The notes under the pieces: generated by a model
Databases searched by the model: none
Seen by the model: only the letters and a program-made list of their open reading frames with translations
Told to the model about the DNA's origin: nothing
Shown: piece after piece, positions 26,473-34,578 of the stretch
Layout of the letters: the number at the start of each line of letters is the position of its first letter
Position numbering within the stretch: the first letter of the stretch is position 1
Program-made: the position numbers and the translations under genes
Assembly: GCA_963716365.1 (NCBI GenBank)
Contig: OY970307.1
Span: forward strand, 62,001-126,000
From: Palsa-851 sp963716365
GTDB taxonomy: Bacteria > Chloroflexota > Dormibacteria > Aeolococcales > Aeolococcaceae
Direction of reading: 5' to 3'
Length of the DNA: 64,000 nucleotides

Positions 26473-27882
26473 ATGTCCGTGACGCGGACCGAGACACCGT
26501 CCGACGCGCTTGTCTTCTTCGGCGCCAGTGGCGACCTCGCGCACAAACAGATCTTTCCGGCGTTGTACGCCATGACGAAACGAGGCGTGCTGAATGTGCC
26601 GGTGGTCGGGGTCGCTCATTCGGGATGGACGCTCGAGCAGTTGCGCAGCCGAGCGCGTGACAGCATCGAACACAGTTCAGGCGGCATCGACGACCGGGGA
26701 GCCTTCAACCGCCTGTTGTCGCGGTTGCGCTATGTCGACGGTGACTACTCGGATGCGGACACGTTCGCGCGCCTCAAGGCTGAGCTCGGGAAATCCGCGC
26801 ACCCTGCGCACTACCTCGCGATTCCGCCGGGACTCTTCGCCGAGGTCATGAAGCAACTCGGAGCAGCCGGTCTGGCCAACGGTGCGCGGGTCGTGGTCGA
26901 GAAACCGTTCGGCCATGACCTTGGTTCGGCGCAGCGGTTGAACCGCGTTGCGCATTCGTTCTTCCCCGAGGACTCGATCTTTCGCATCGACCACTTCCTC
27001 GGCAAGGAATCCGTCGCGAGCATTCTCTACTTCCGCTTCGCGAACTCGTTTCTCGAGCCCTTCTGGAACCGGGATCACATCGCGAGCGTGCAGATCACCA
27101 TGGCTGAGCGCTTCGGCGTGCGGGGACGCGGCGCCTTCTACGATGCCACCGGCTGCCTGCGCGATGTGGTTGAGAATCATCTCTTCCAGGTCGTCGCATT
27201 GCTGGCGATGGATGCCCCAGCGAGTGTTGCGGCCGATGACGTGCGCAGCGAGAAGGTGAAAGTCTTTCGCTCGATGCGGCCGTTGCAGCGTGACGACCTC
27301 GTGCGCGGTCAGTACGCCGGCTATCGGAAGGAGTCCGGCGTTGCGGCGGCCTCCGATGTTGAGACGTACTGTGCAGTGCGCCTCCACGTCGACTCGTGGC
27401 GCTGGGACGGCGTTCCCTGGTACATCCGGGCAGGTAAGCGTCTCGCCGCGACGGCGACCGAGGTGATCGTCGAGCTCAAGCAACCCCCGCAACACCTTTT
27501 CGACGATTCAGCGCAGGAGGTGCGGCCGGGCAATTACCTGCGTTTTCGTGTCGAGCCCGCGCCGGCGATCGGCATCGCCGCGCGGCTGAAGACGTCGGGT
27601 GACGAGTACTCGGGCGTCCAGCAGGAGTTCTCCCTGCTCGAGGAGCAACGCAAGGCTGAATCGCCATACGACCAACTCCTGGGTGACGCGATGATCGGTG
27701 ACGGCACGCTGTTCACGAGCGAGGCGGCCGTCGAGGCCGCGTGGACCGTGGTGGATCCGATTCTGAAGCGGCACGATCGTGCCATCGCATACAAACCGGG
27801 TGGCTGGGGACCGAAGGAGGCTGATGCGCTCCTCGACCATGGCACTGCGTGGCACAACCCCGCGCAGTCGTCGAAGTCGTAA
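26473..27882 (+). CDS. zwf: Glucose-6-phosphate 1-dehydrogenase
   Basis: 469 residues. Coenzyme loop VFFGASGDLAHKQIFPALY, KPFGHDLGSAQRLN (the VEKPFG element) and the catalytic region FRIDHFLGKESVASILYFRF with the conserved RIDHYLGKE-type His and Lys. Later GCLRDVVENHLFQVVALLAMD and WDGVPWYIRAGKRL are family signatures. Oxidises glucose 6-phosphate to 6-phosphogluconolactone, generating NADPH or NADH. No 6-phosphogluconolactonase gene is nearby. The start ATG at 26473 is 4 bases after the gnd stop. Confidence 0.96.
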   Translation: MSVTRTETPSDALVFFGASGDLAHKQIFPALYAMTKRGVLNVPVVGVAHSGWTLEQLRSRARDSIEHSSGGIDDRGAFNRLLSRLRYVDGDYSDADTFARLKAELGKSAHPAHYLAIPPGLFAEVMKQLGAAGLANGARVVVEKPFGHDLGSAQRLNRVAHSFFPEDSIFRIDHFLGKESVASILYFRFANSFLEPFWNRDHIASVQITMAERFGVRGRGAFYDATGCLRDVVENHLFQVVALLAMDAPASVAADDVRSEKVKVFRSMRPLQRDDLVRGQYAGYRKESGVAAASDVETYCAVRLHVDSWRWDGVPWYIRAGKRLAATATEVIVELKQPPQHLFDDSAQEVRPGNYLRFRVEPAPAIGIAARLKTSGDEYSGVQQEFSLLEEQRKAESPYDQLLGDAMIGDGTLFTSEAAVEAAWTVVDPILKRHDRAIAYKPGGWGPKEADALLDHGTAWHNPAQSSKS

Positions 27883-27920
27883 GCCTCGAAGTCACCGTTC
27901 CTCGCTGGATAATCGCCGCC

Positions 27921-28586
27921 ATGGCAACGCCCGTCGTCTTCTCGTGGAGCGCGGGTAAGGACTCTGCGTTCGGTCTGTGGACATTGCTGCGCGACCCGGC
28001 TTACGAAGTGCGCGCGCTGCTGACGACGATCACTGAGGAGTACGACCGTGTCTCTATATCAGGAGTGCGCGAGGAGCTCCTCGACCGGCAAGCGCTGGCT
28101 CTGGGGTTGCCGGTGATCAAAGTCCGTATCCCTCCCGTGTGTACGAACGAGATCTACGAGCAGCGCATGGCAGCGACTCTCGCGTCGCATGCGTTCGACG
28201 ATATCGAGCACCTCGCCTTCGGCGACCTCTTCCTGGAAGATGTGCGGGCGTACCGCGAAGAGCGTCTCGCGACCGTGGGCAAGCACGGGCTGTTTCCGCT
28301 TTGGGGTGCGGACACCGGTGCTCTTGCGCGGGAGATGATCGCCGCCGGTTTTCGTACCACCGTCGTCTGCGTGGATCCGCGGATTCTCGATCCGTCCTTT
28401 GCCGGCAGGGAGTTCGACAGCACCTTCGTTGCCGACCTCTCGGACGGAGTGGATCCATGCGGAGAAAACGGCGAATTTCACACCTTCGTCTGGTCTGCGC
28501 CGCCGTTCCGAAGCCCGATCCACTGTCGCACGGGTGAGGTCGTGCACCGCGACGGATTCGTCTTCTGCGATGTCATCCCTGCGTGA
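27921..28586 (+). CDS. Adenine-nucleotide alpha-hydrolase-like protein (diphthine-ammonia ligase / DUF71 family)
   Basis: 221 residues. PP-loop ATP pyrophosphatase motif VVFSWSAGKDSAFGLWTLL at the N-terminus, VSISGVREELLDRQALALG, and the family elements HLAFGDLFLEDVRAYREER, LFPLWGADTGALAREMI and a C-terminal DPCGENGEFHTFVW. In eukaryotes and archaea this family amidates diphthine on EF2, but bacteria lack diphthamide, so the bacterial enzyme must do something else with ATP-activated chemistry. It follows zwf by 38 bases and may be transcribed with it. Function unknown beyond ATP use. Confidence 0.85.
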   Translation: MATPVVFSWSAGKDSAFGLWTLLRDPAYEVRALLTTITEEYDRVSISGVREELLDRQALALGLPVIKVRIPPVCTNEIYEQRMAATLASHAFDDIEHLAFGDLFLEDVRAYREERLATVGKHGLFPLWGADTGALAREMIAAGFRTTVVCVDPRILDPSFAGREFDSTFVADLSDGVDPCGENGEFHTFVWSAPPFRSPIHCRTGEVVHRDGFVFCDVIPA

Positions 28587-28640
28587 GGATCAGCGGTCGG
28601 CAGTGGTCGTGGCTCCTTGCTGTCCTGACCCGATCCCGCG

Positions 28641-29468
28641 TTACCCGACCCGCCGGTAGCTCCACACCGCCAGGGGCACGAACACGATCAGCACGCCTGC
28701 GAGCCAGAGGAGGCTCTCCCAGAGCGACGGATTGAGGGGGAACGCGGGTCCGCCCAGTGCCATTGAGCGCATCGCATTGATCACGAGCGTCACCGGTTGA
28801 TTGTTTGCGAACCCCTGCAGCCAGCTGGGCATCGTTGCGATCGGCACGAACGCGGAGCTGACAAACGTGAGTGGGAAGAGCCAGATGAGACCAAAGGCCT
28901 GCACCGATTCCTCGTCCTTGATCGCGAGCCCGATGAAGGCCGATACAGCGCACACGGTGACGCCGAAGGCTTCGGCGAGCAGCACCATGCCCACGGCGCC
29001 GACCACGCCGTTCTGGAAGCGGAACCCGACCGCATAGCCGACACCGACGATCACCATGATCACGATCAGCATCCGAATCGAGTCAGCGATGAGCCGGCCG
29101 GCCAGCACTGCCGAGCGCGCCATCGGCATGGCGCGGAACCGGTCGATGACTCCCTTCTTCGCCTCCTGTGCCAGTGCGATCGCCGTCGCGAATGTGGCGA
29201 AGGCCGCAGTCTGCCCGATGATCCCGGGCATCAGATAACTGACGTATCCGCCCGACCCTGGCGCCTGGATCGCCCCGCCGAACACGTAGCGGAAGAGCAG
29301 CACGAAGATCACCGGTTGCACGACCGTGAAAACGAGATACGCCGGGACTCGCATCCACACCAGGAGGTTGCGCCGGGTGATGACGAGCGCATCGCTGACC
29401 GCCCAGCGCGCGTTCTGCGCCGCGCTCGGCCTCGCCCGGTTATCCACCGGTTCCGCGATTGCGGTCAC
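28641..29468 (-). CDS. ABC-2 type transporter permease (DrrB-like)
   Basis: 275 residues with six hydrophobic segments of the ABC-2 permease fold. Recognisable parts are WMRVPAYLVFTVVQPVIFVLLFRYVFGGAIQ, the loop with YLMPGIIGQTAAFATF, EAKKGVIDRFRAMPMARSAVLAGR (the conserved cytoplasmic helix with R-x-x-PM) and QGFANNQPVTLVINAMRS near the C-terminus. The GTG start overlaps the stop of the ATPase gene by four bases (29465-29468). Together they resemble daunorubicin-resistance DrrAB exporters for drugs or lipids. Substrate unknown. Confidence 0.9.
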   Translation of the reverse strand: MTAIAEPVDNRARPSAAQNARWAVSDALVITRRNLLVWMRVPAYLVFTVVQPVIFVLLFRYVFGGAIQAPGSGGYVSYLMPGIIGQTAAFATFATAIALAQEAKKGVIDRFRAMPMARSAVLAGRLIADSIRMLIVIMVIVGVGYAVGFRFQNGVVGAVGMVLLAEAFGVTVCAVSAFIGLAIKDEESVQAFGLIWLFPLTFVSSAFVPIATMPSWLQGFANNQPVTLVINAMRSMALGGPAFPLNPSLWESLLWLAGVLIVFVPLAVWSYRRVG

Positions 29469-30475
29469 GACGCCACCCCCGCGGCCGCATCCTTCTGGCC
29501 TTTGGCCGCGCCGTCAGGCTCAACTTCGGCCGCATGGCCGGTGACAGCCAGGAACACGTCGTCGAGCGATGGCCGGTGCAGCGCCAGATTCTCGGTCACG
29601 ACCCCGGCGGCGTCGAGGCGACGCACGGCATCGATGAGCGCGGTCGATCCACCGCTCCCGACTGGAACCTTGATGCGCTTCGCGTCGGTCTCGACAGTGG
29701 GTGCCGATGCGGATAATCCCGCGACGGCGCGCAGCGCGTCGTCGAGCCGGGTGCGATCCGGGACGGTGAATTCGAGGAGGTCACCGCCGACCTGATCCTT
29801 GAGCTCATTCGGCGTCCCAGAGGCGATGACTTCTCCGTGGTCCACCACGACGATCGTGTTGGCCAGCTCGTCGGCTTCCTCGAGGTACTGTGTGGTCAGC
29901 AAGAGTGTGGTGCCACGGCCCACGAGCTCGCGGATGATGGCCCACATCCCGAGGCGCCCGTACGGATCGAGGCCGGTGGTCGGCTCGTCGAGAAAGAGCA
30001 CCGACGGCTCGGCGACCAGGCTTGCCGCCAGGTCGAGGCGTCGCTGCATACCGCCGGAGTACGTCTTTGCCGGCCGATCGGCCGCATCGGCGATTTCGAA
30101 GCGTTCGAGCAACTCGGTAGCGCGGCCTTTGACGCTCGAACGCGGCATGTGATTGAGGCGCCCCATGATCTCGAGGTTCTCGCGCCCGGTGAGCTCGAGC
30201 TGGATCGCTGTTGCCTGACCGGCGAGGCCGATCCGGCGCCGTACCGCCGCGGCATCTTTCGTGACGTCATAACCCTCGATGACCACGCGACCCGAATCGG
30301 GGTGGAGCAGCGTGGTCAGGACGCGCACCGCGGTGGTCTTGCCGGCGCCGTTGGGCCCGAGCATGCCCAGCACGCTCCCGCGGGGGACCGTGAAGTCGAT
30401 CCCACGCAGTGCGTGCACCTTGCCGAAGGACTTGTGCAGCCCCGAGACCTCGATGGCGGAGTCGGTGGGAGGCAT
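29465..30475 (-). CDS. ABC transporter ATP-binding protein (DrrA-like)
   Basis: 336 residues from the ATG at 30475; a longer start at 30496 is possible. Walker A GPNGAGKTTAVRVL, Q-loop GLAGQATAIQLELTGREN, signature YSGGMQRRLDLAASL, Walker B VLFLDEPTTGLDPYGR and the H-loop region LLLTTQYLEEADELA. The DrrA-specific C-terminal domain follows (ASGTPNELKDQVGGDLLEF and LHRPSLDDVFLAVTGHAAE). Energises the permease encoded next. No regulator gene is adjacent. Confidence 0.93.
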   Translation of the reverse strand: MPPTDSAIEVSGLHKSFGKVHALRGIDFTVPRGSVLGMLGPNGAGKTTAVRVLTTLLHPDSGRVVIEGYDVTKDAAAVRRRIGLAGQATAIQLELTGRENLEIMGRLNHMPRSSVKGRATELLERFEIADAADRPAKTYSGGMQRRLDLAASLVAEPSVLFLDEPTTGLDPYGRLGMWAIIRELVGRGTTLLLTTQYLEEADELANTIVVVDHGEVIASGTPNELKDQVGGDLLEFTVPDRTRLDDALRAVAGLSASAPTVETDAKRIKVPVGSGGSTALIDAVRRLDAAGVVTENLALHRPSLDDVFLAVTGHAAEVEPDGAAKGQKDAAAGVAS

Positions 30476-30597
30476 GGACGCACGAGGATAAGGCAAGCGG
30501 GCGGAATGACCACCTCGCCGCTGCTGTCCGCGGAGTCGACGGCCATTGCGAATGGGCGACGACGACTGACCCTATCGTCGACGCGGCGTCGAGCCGC

Positions 30598-31158
30598 TCA
30601 GGTGAGAGAGCACGTCCACCGGATCGTTCCGCTCAACATCTTCGGACCGGTTCCTGTACTTGTCTGGTTGGGCCAGTTGGTGAAGGCGAAGGTACCGCCG
30701 CCGTTAGCCGCCGTTGTGAGCGTGAACTGGTCTGGCCCGTTGGAGCCGATCGGTGCCTGAAACGTGTTGTCGCTTGATGCGCCAATCGAGACTTGCATGG
30801 GGAGGCTTGTGGAAGTCGAGTAGGTCCCCGGGCCTGTGTAGGGGATGACTGCGATGTTCCAGCCGAGATTCTGGCCGGCGACGGTTCCCTGGATGTCCGT
30901 GGAGAACTGGGAGGCTGCGGCCGTGAAGTTCGAGCAGGGAGCTGATGTGCCGTTTGCAAAGGCAGCGAACTGAAAGCTGCCGGATTCCGTGAACGATCCC
31001 GTCGTTGAGACGGCGATATTGAGCACGGTGGCACCACCCGAGGAGGTCGGCGCGCCAGTGGGTCGACCCGTGGCCGTCGGGGCCGGCGGCGTACTCGTGC
31101 TGCCGCATGCATAGAGCCCTACGGAGAGCACTGCGGCTACAACCATCCCTCGATGCAT
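30598..31158 (-). CDS. Putative lipoprotein of unknown function
   Basis: 186 residues. The N-terminus MHRGMVVAAVLSVGLYACGS has a lipobox-like LYAC at residues 15-18, followed by a Pro/Thr/Ser linker to about residue 45. The rest is Ser/Thr/Asn-rich with predicted strands and two cysteines (APCSNF and the terminal RWTCSL) that could form a disulfide. This pattern fits an exported lipid-anchored protein. It sits upstream of the exporter genes on the same strand with about 100 bases between. No family is recognised. Confidence 0.7.
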   Translation of the reverse strand: MHRGMVVAAVLSVGLYACGSTSTPPAPTATGRPTGAPTSSGGATVLNIAVSTTGSFTESGSFQFAAFANGTSAPCSNFTAAASQFSTDIQGTVAGQNLGWNIAVIPYTGPGTYSTSTSLPMQVSIGASSDNTFQAPIGSNGPDQFTLTTAANGGGTFAFTNWPNQTSTGTGPKMLSGTIRWTCSLT

Positions 31159-31237
31159 CCCATTCCCTTCAGTGGTAAGGATCAGTGGAGGAGCGGACCA
31201 TACGGCGTTCAGGAAAGCATCGTCAACAGGAGTCCAT

Positions 31238-32137
31238 TCATCCGCTCAATCGACGCAGGCTGTCGGCCGAAGGAACGACGTAGTACGCGCCGGTGACAGG
31301 GCGCGCGTACTGGGTCAACGCATCGCGCTCGCCGTCGAGCACGCCGGCCATGCTCTCGAGCATCGCCGACAGCCGGCGCCGCTCGGCACTGAAGCCGACG
31401 AACATCGTGCCGTGATCCGTGACGCTCCCATACGGCATGTTGCGCCGGAAGACGTGTCCGAAACGATCCTGGTCGGTGCTGCTGACATGCGAGTGCGCCG
31501 GCTTGTCGTCGAGCTCGACGCTGTCAAGCTTGGTACGACCCATCACCTGCTCCTGCTGCTCGTCAGACAACGCCTCCCAGGCGAGACGGTCGTGCGGCCA
31601 CTTCTGCAACAGCAGAACGGTGCTACCGGCCGCGGGATGGCCGTCCGGGAAGAGCGCAACCTCCGCAGCATCGATGAGGTCGGGATTTTCGGAGCCGTCA
31701 ATGAAGCCGGTGAGGTCGCGATCGCGCTCGTACGGCCAGCTCACCGTCTCGTCGGCGACGGACGCGAGTGCAGCGAGCGCGCCGACAACGGCCTTCGCGG
31801 TGTTGAAGATGACGTCGTACTCCATGCCGGAAAGCCAGACCACGACGTCGTGCTGGGTGGCCGGCATGACGAACCCATCGGGGCCGACGATGTCGGCGTT
31901 GAAACCGTCGACATCCGCAGGTGCATCGTCAGGCGCGCAGGCGCGCCACACCTCCGGTCGGAATCCGACGACCAGGTTCACGCCGCCGACCGTGGTGCGC
32001 GGCTCCCGGAGGGCCGCAGCTTTCGCGACGAGCGCACTCGCATCAGCCCCCGGGAGCAGGTCGAACTCGAGGTAGCTGTGCGACGCCGTTCCGAGCGCGA
32101 ATATCCCGACCTGCGGGTTGCTCACCGCCGTGGCCAT
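31238..32137 (-). CDS. DyP-type heme peroxidase
   Basis: 299 residues. The family hallmark GFIDGSENP (GxxDG, with the catalytic Asp) is at about 145-153, the proximal heme His lies in DDKPAHSHVSSTD, and the distal Arg region is FRRNMPYGSVTDHGTMFVGFS. The order is that of class A/B bacterial DyP enzymes. There is no Tat signal, so the protein is likely cytoplasmic or loaded into an encapsulin; no encapsulin gene is nearby, although the C-terminus does not look like a cargo peptide. Reduces hydrogen peroxide with dye or porphyrin substrates. Confidence 0.93.
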   Translation of the reverse strand: MATAVSNPQVGIFALGTASHSYLEFDLLPGADASALVAKAAALREPRTTVGGVNLVVGFRPEVWRACAPDDAPADVDGFNADIVGPDGFVMPATQHDVVVWLSGMEYDVIFNTAKAVVGALAALASVADETVSWPYERDRDLTGFIDGSENPDLIDAAEVALFPDGHPAAGSTVLLLQKWPHDRLAWEALSDEQQEQVMGRTKLDSVELDDKPAHSHVSSTDQDRFGHVFRRNMPYGSVTDHGTMFVGFSAERRRLSAMLESMAGVLDGERDALTQYARPVTGAYYVVPSADSLRRLSG

Positions 32138-32212
32138 TGCATGGTCGCGATGTTAGTGAGGGACGCCCGCGTCGCGCGAGTGCGATTCCGCCTTTCCCAC
32201 CCGCCAATCACC

Positions 32213-32242
32213 GAGGTGAGGCTCGAACTCGCGACACCCAGC
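32213..32242 (-). repeat. tRNA-like fragment (T-arm similar to the tRNA-Gly 1.35 kb away)
   Basis: The core TGTCGCGAGTTCGA (minus strand, 32223-32236) is identical to the T-arm region of tRNA-Gly(UCC) at 33.6 kb, and flanking bases GCxGGx and xxCTCxxCTC also match. No 5' half or CCA is present, so it is not a tRNA gene. It lies just after the stop of the RibD-like gene and may mark one end of an inserted block. Confidence 0.45.
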
Positions 32243-32250
32243 GGAACACT

Positions 32251-32830
32251 TCAGCCATGCCGTGTCGGTCGGTAGATGAGCTCCTGCGTGTTGCGGTCGA
32301 GCGTCCGGCTTTCGAGCAGCTCAAGGTCGAAGTCGTCGGCACCGCCAAAGATCGCGCCCAGCCCGGTCTTGCCGGTGATCACAGGAAAGAGCGTTACCTG
32401 GACACGATCGACGAGGCCGGCGGCCATCAGCGCGCGGTTCATCAACAGGCTGCCGTGGGAGCGCAACGGCACATCTAACTCCTTCTTGATGCCAGTGACG
32501 ACATCGATCGCGTCGCCGCTGACGACGGTTGCGTCCGGCCAGTCCAGCGGTGCCTGCAATGTCGTCGACACCACCGTCAGCGGCAAGCTCCGCATCCGTG
32601 TGACCCACGGGTCATACACCTCGGAACTCGTCGGTTGCCGCGGCAAACATCTCCGCAAATTCGCGATAGGTGTTGGCTCCGAGGATCATCCGTTGCGCAC
32701 CGCCGTAGACGGCGAGGCGGCGGTCCAGCAACTCGGGACCTTGCTTCCCCCAGTAGCCGTCCCAGTCGCCGCTGTTCGAGCCGAAGCCATCGAGGGTGCA
32801 GAAGACGTCGAAGGTGTACGCAGCGCTCAT
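32251..32830 (-). CDS. Dihydrofolate-reductase-like RibD C-terminal domain protein; frameshifted as written
   Basis: Start ATG at 32830 after GGAGGA. The N-part DVFCTLDGFGSNSGDWDGYW and QRMILGANTYREFAEMF is followed in another frame by YDPWVTRMRSLPLTVVSTTL, EVPLRSHGSLLMNRALMAAG-type sequence, and VQVTLFPVITGKTGLG. These are one protein of the RibD_C/YwjB-like family. The break is at GAACTC (32624-32629); reading GAGTC on the coding strand gives TDESEVYDPWVTR and a product of about 192 residues, the usual length. It is a likely NADPH-dependent reductase of unknown substrate, common next to regulators in actinobacteria-like genomes. Confidence 0.85.
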
Positions 32831-32957
32831 GGTGTCCTCCTCAAGTCCCAGTTGCTCGTATACGAGGATACGCACCGATGACCGTCAGGTCACCTACGGC
32901 GCCGCTTCGCGAGGATGCGGGTCAGGAGCGAACATTCAGTCGGATCGTGACGTCGGC

Positions 32958-33500
32958 TCAGATCTCTCGTCCTTCTTGCTCGCGCCCGAGTCGAGGCGGT
33001 CCCGCTGTCGTTTTCACCAGCAGGTGTCGCCACTGCTCGCGCCGGACTATAGCCCCGATATTGGTATGACTCACACCGAATATCGATCCCAGGGCCCGGT
33101 GCGTGATACCAATCGCCGCAAGTTCGCGGATCGCTACTACATCAGACACCGTCAGCTTCGCGCTCCCGTGCAACTCGCCGGCACTCGGTGGCCGGTTTCG
33201 CGTCTGCTGCTCGCAAGTCGCCCATCGACAATTGCCCGGTTCGTAATTGCCGTCGTTGTCGATTCGGTCTAGTGAGAGATCAGGTGGGCACGTCCCCATG
33301 TCCGCTAGGAAGTTCTCGAAGCGGCGCCAGCGCGCGCAGACGGTAATACCCCGACCGCCGTAGCGCGGCCACTCGCGACGCGTCGGTTTGCTGCATCGCT
33401 GCAGCATGCTTTTCCATGCGTGGTAGGTTTTCGAGCCACCGCGTGCGGCATGTCCATGACTCCAGACCATCCACACATCAAAGTGGTTCCGGACGGTCAA
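32958..33500 (-). CDS. HNH endonuclease with C-terminal helix-turn-helix (homing-nuclease-like)
   Basis: 180 residues; the start could be a later ATG near 33470. Residues 25-105 are the phage/intron-type HNH domain: YHAWKSMLQRCSKP, YGGRGITVCARW, then LDRIDNDGNYEPGNCRWAT, which holds the Asp/His-equivalent and Asn metal ligands. A basic linker leads to a DNA-binding helix-turn-helix, KLTVSDVVAIRELAAIG with FGVSHTNIGAIVRR. Free-standing nucleases of this type are spread by mobile DNA. It starts 77 bases downstream of the tRNA-Gly 3' end on the same strand, and its base composition is visibly less GC-rich than its neighbours, both consistent with acquisition. Confidence 0.88.
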   Translation of the reverse strand: MTVRNHFDVWMVWSHGHAARGGSKTYHAWKSMLQRCSKPTRREWPRYGGRGITVCARWRRFENFLADMGTCPPDLSLDRIDNDGNYEPGNCRWATCEQQTRNRPPSAGELHGSAKLTVSDVVAIRELAAIGITHRALGSIFGVSHTNIGAIVRREQWRHLLVKTTAGPPRLGREQEGREI

Positions 33501-33574
33501 GTCCCGGACGATGCTACGCCCGCACGCGACAGCGAGACGCCTCTCGCTATCTGCGAGGGCGTGCCGTCAACGTG

Positions 33575-33651
<77 letters not shown>

Positions 33652-33742
33652 GTTCCTGTCATGGTACCCGGCTGCGGCAGGAGCGGCGGCGAAGCTGTAG
33701 CCTTCACTGCCGCACGGGCAGGTCACGGGAGGACGCGGCGCC

Positions 33743-34372
33743 ATGGTTGAGACTTCGCCCCTGAAGCGCGGCATTCTCGCTGAGCGTGGGTGGGGGCTCG
33801 TCGTGAGCCTGCTGCTCATCCCGGCGATCCTCGGGACAAACCTTATCTACGACGGGCTCAACCACGGCCCCAACCGCATCTTCCTCGAGAGCCCGCTTGA
33901 TCGCGCGCTGCCGGTCGTACCCATCTTCGCGATCCCGTATGTGTCGCTGATTCCGTACATCGGCGTCAGCCTGCTGGCCTTCCTGTTCTTCCGGATCCGG
34001 GTCTATCGCTCGACAGCGATCACGATGATCATCGTCTGGTTCATCAGCTACGCCTTCTATTTCTTCCTGCAGTCGTACATCGCGCGTCCCGCAATCACCG
34101 GCACCGATCCGTTCTCCGGGATGATCCGAAGCATCTACGCGAGCGACCAGCCGTATAACGACTTCCCGAGCTTGCACACGTCGTTGTCGACGATCATCGC
34201 GATCCACTGGTGGCGCGTCGACCGGCGTATCGGCATACCTGCAGCTATCTGGACGACCCTGATCGTCATGTCGACGGTGCTCATCAAGCAGCACTATCTC
34301 GCTGACGTCGCCGGCGGCCTGGTGCTCGCCGGCGGCACGTCGTGGGTCGTCATCCGGATGACGCGCGCCTAG
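33743..34372 (+). CDS. PAP2-superfamily membrane phosphatase/transferase
   Basis: 209 residues with six hydrophobic segments. The PAP2 signature is split in the usual way: a DxPSLHTS-like element YNDFPSLHTSLSTIIAIHWW and then KQHYLADVAGGLVLAGG, which contribute the two catalytic histidines. The first K-x6-RP motif is replaced by YIARPAITGTDPF. This resembles the inositolphosphotransferase-like and lipid-phosphatase branch (AUR1-like). Acts on a phospholipid or polyprenyl phosphate at the outer membrane leaflet; the substrate is unknown. Confidence 0.85.
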   Translation: MVETSPLKRGILAERGWGLVVSLLLIPAILGTNLIYDGLNHGPNRIFLESPLDRALPVVPIFAIPYVSLIPYIGVSLLAFLFFRIRVYRSTAITMIIVWFISYAFYFFLQSYIARPAITGTDPFSGMIRSIYASDQPYNDFPSLHTSLSTIIAIHWWRVDRRIGIPAAIWTTLIVMSTVLIKQHYLADVAGGLVLAGGTSWVVIRMTRA

Positions 34373-34434
34373 AAAGGGCGCGGCTGCGCTACGATTCGCG
34401 CGACCGATCAGCACGACACATGGAGGGCACGGAC

Positions 34435-34500
34435 ATGGCACCAAAGATTGCGCCGACCGCGCACCTGACCGACGTCGTGCCCGGCGGCTCCGCCGCCTGA
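34435..34500 (+). CDS. Possible 21-residue small protein or leader peptide upstream of rsgA
   Basis: A reading frame MAPKIAPTAHLTDVVPGGSAA begins 7 bases after a strong GGAGGG ribosome site, in an otherwise gene-free 200-base stretch. A TACGAT box (34390-34395) lies about 40 bases upstream. The last codons form a short GGCGG/CCGCC hairpin. No similarity is recognised and coding is not proven. Confidence 0.3.
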   Translation: MAPKIAPTAHLTDVVPGGSAA

Positions 34501-34511
34501 TCGTTCGGCTC

Positions 34512-34530
34512 CGCACCAGATGCTGGTGCG
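34512..34530 (+). terminator. Short hairpin between the small ORF and rsgA
   Basis: Perfect 8-bp inverted repeat CGCACCAG / CTGGTGCG with a 3-base loop, 11 bases after the small ORF's stop. No U-tract follows, so it may be an attenuator-like or Rho-dependent element rather than an intrinsic terminator. Confidence 0.35.
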
Positions 34531-34578
34531 CGGTCGTCACCGGGGCTCCGGGCTCTCAGTGCACCATGGAGTTCCCAC

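Noticed and set aside
32213..32242. Complete second tRNA gene
   Set aside because: No matching acceptor 5' strand, anticodon arm or CCA can be found; upstream sequence is the coding end of the RibD-like gene.
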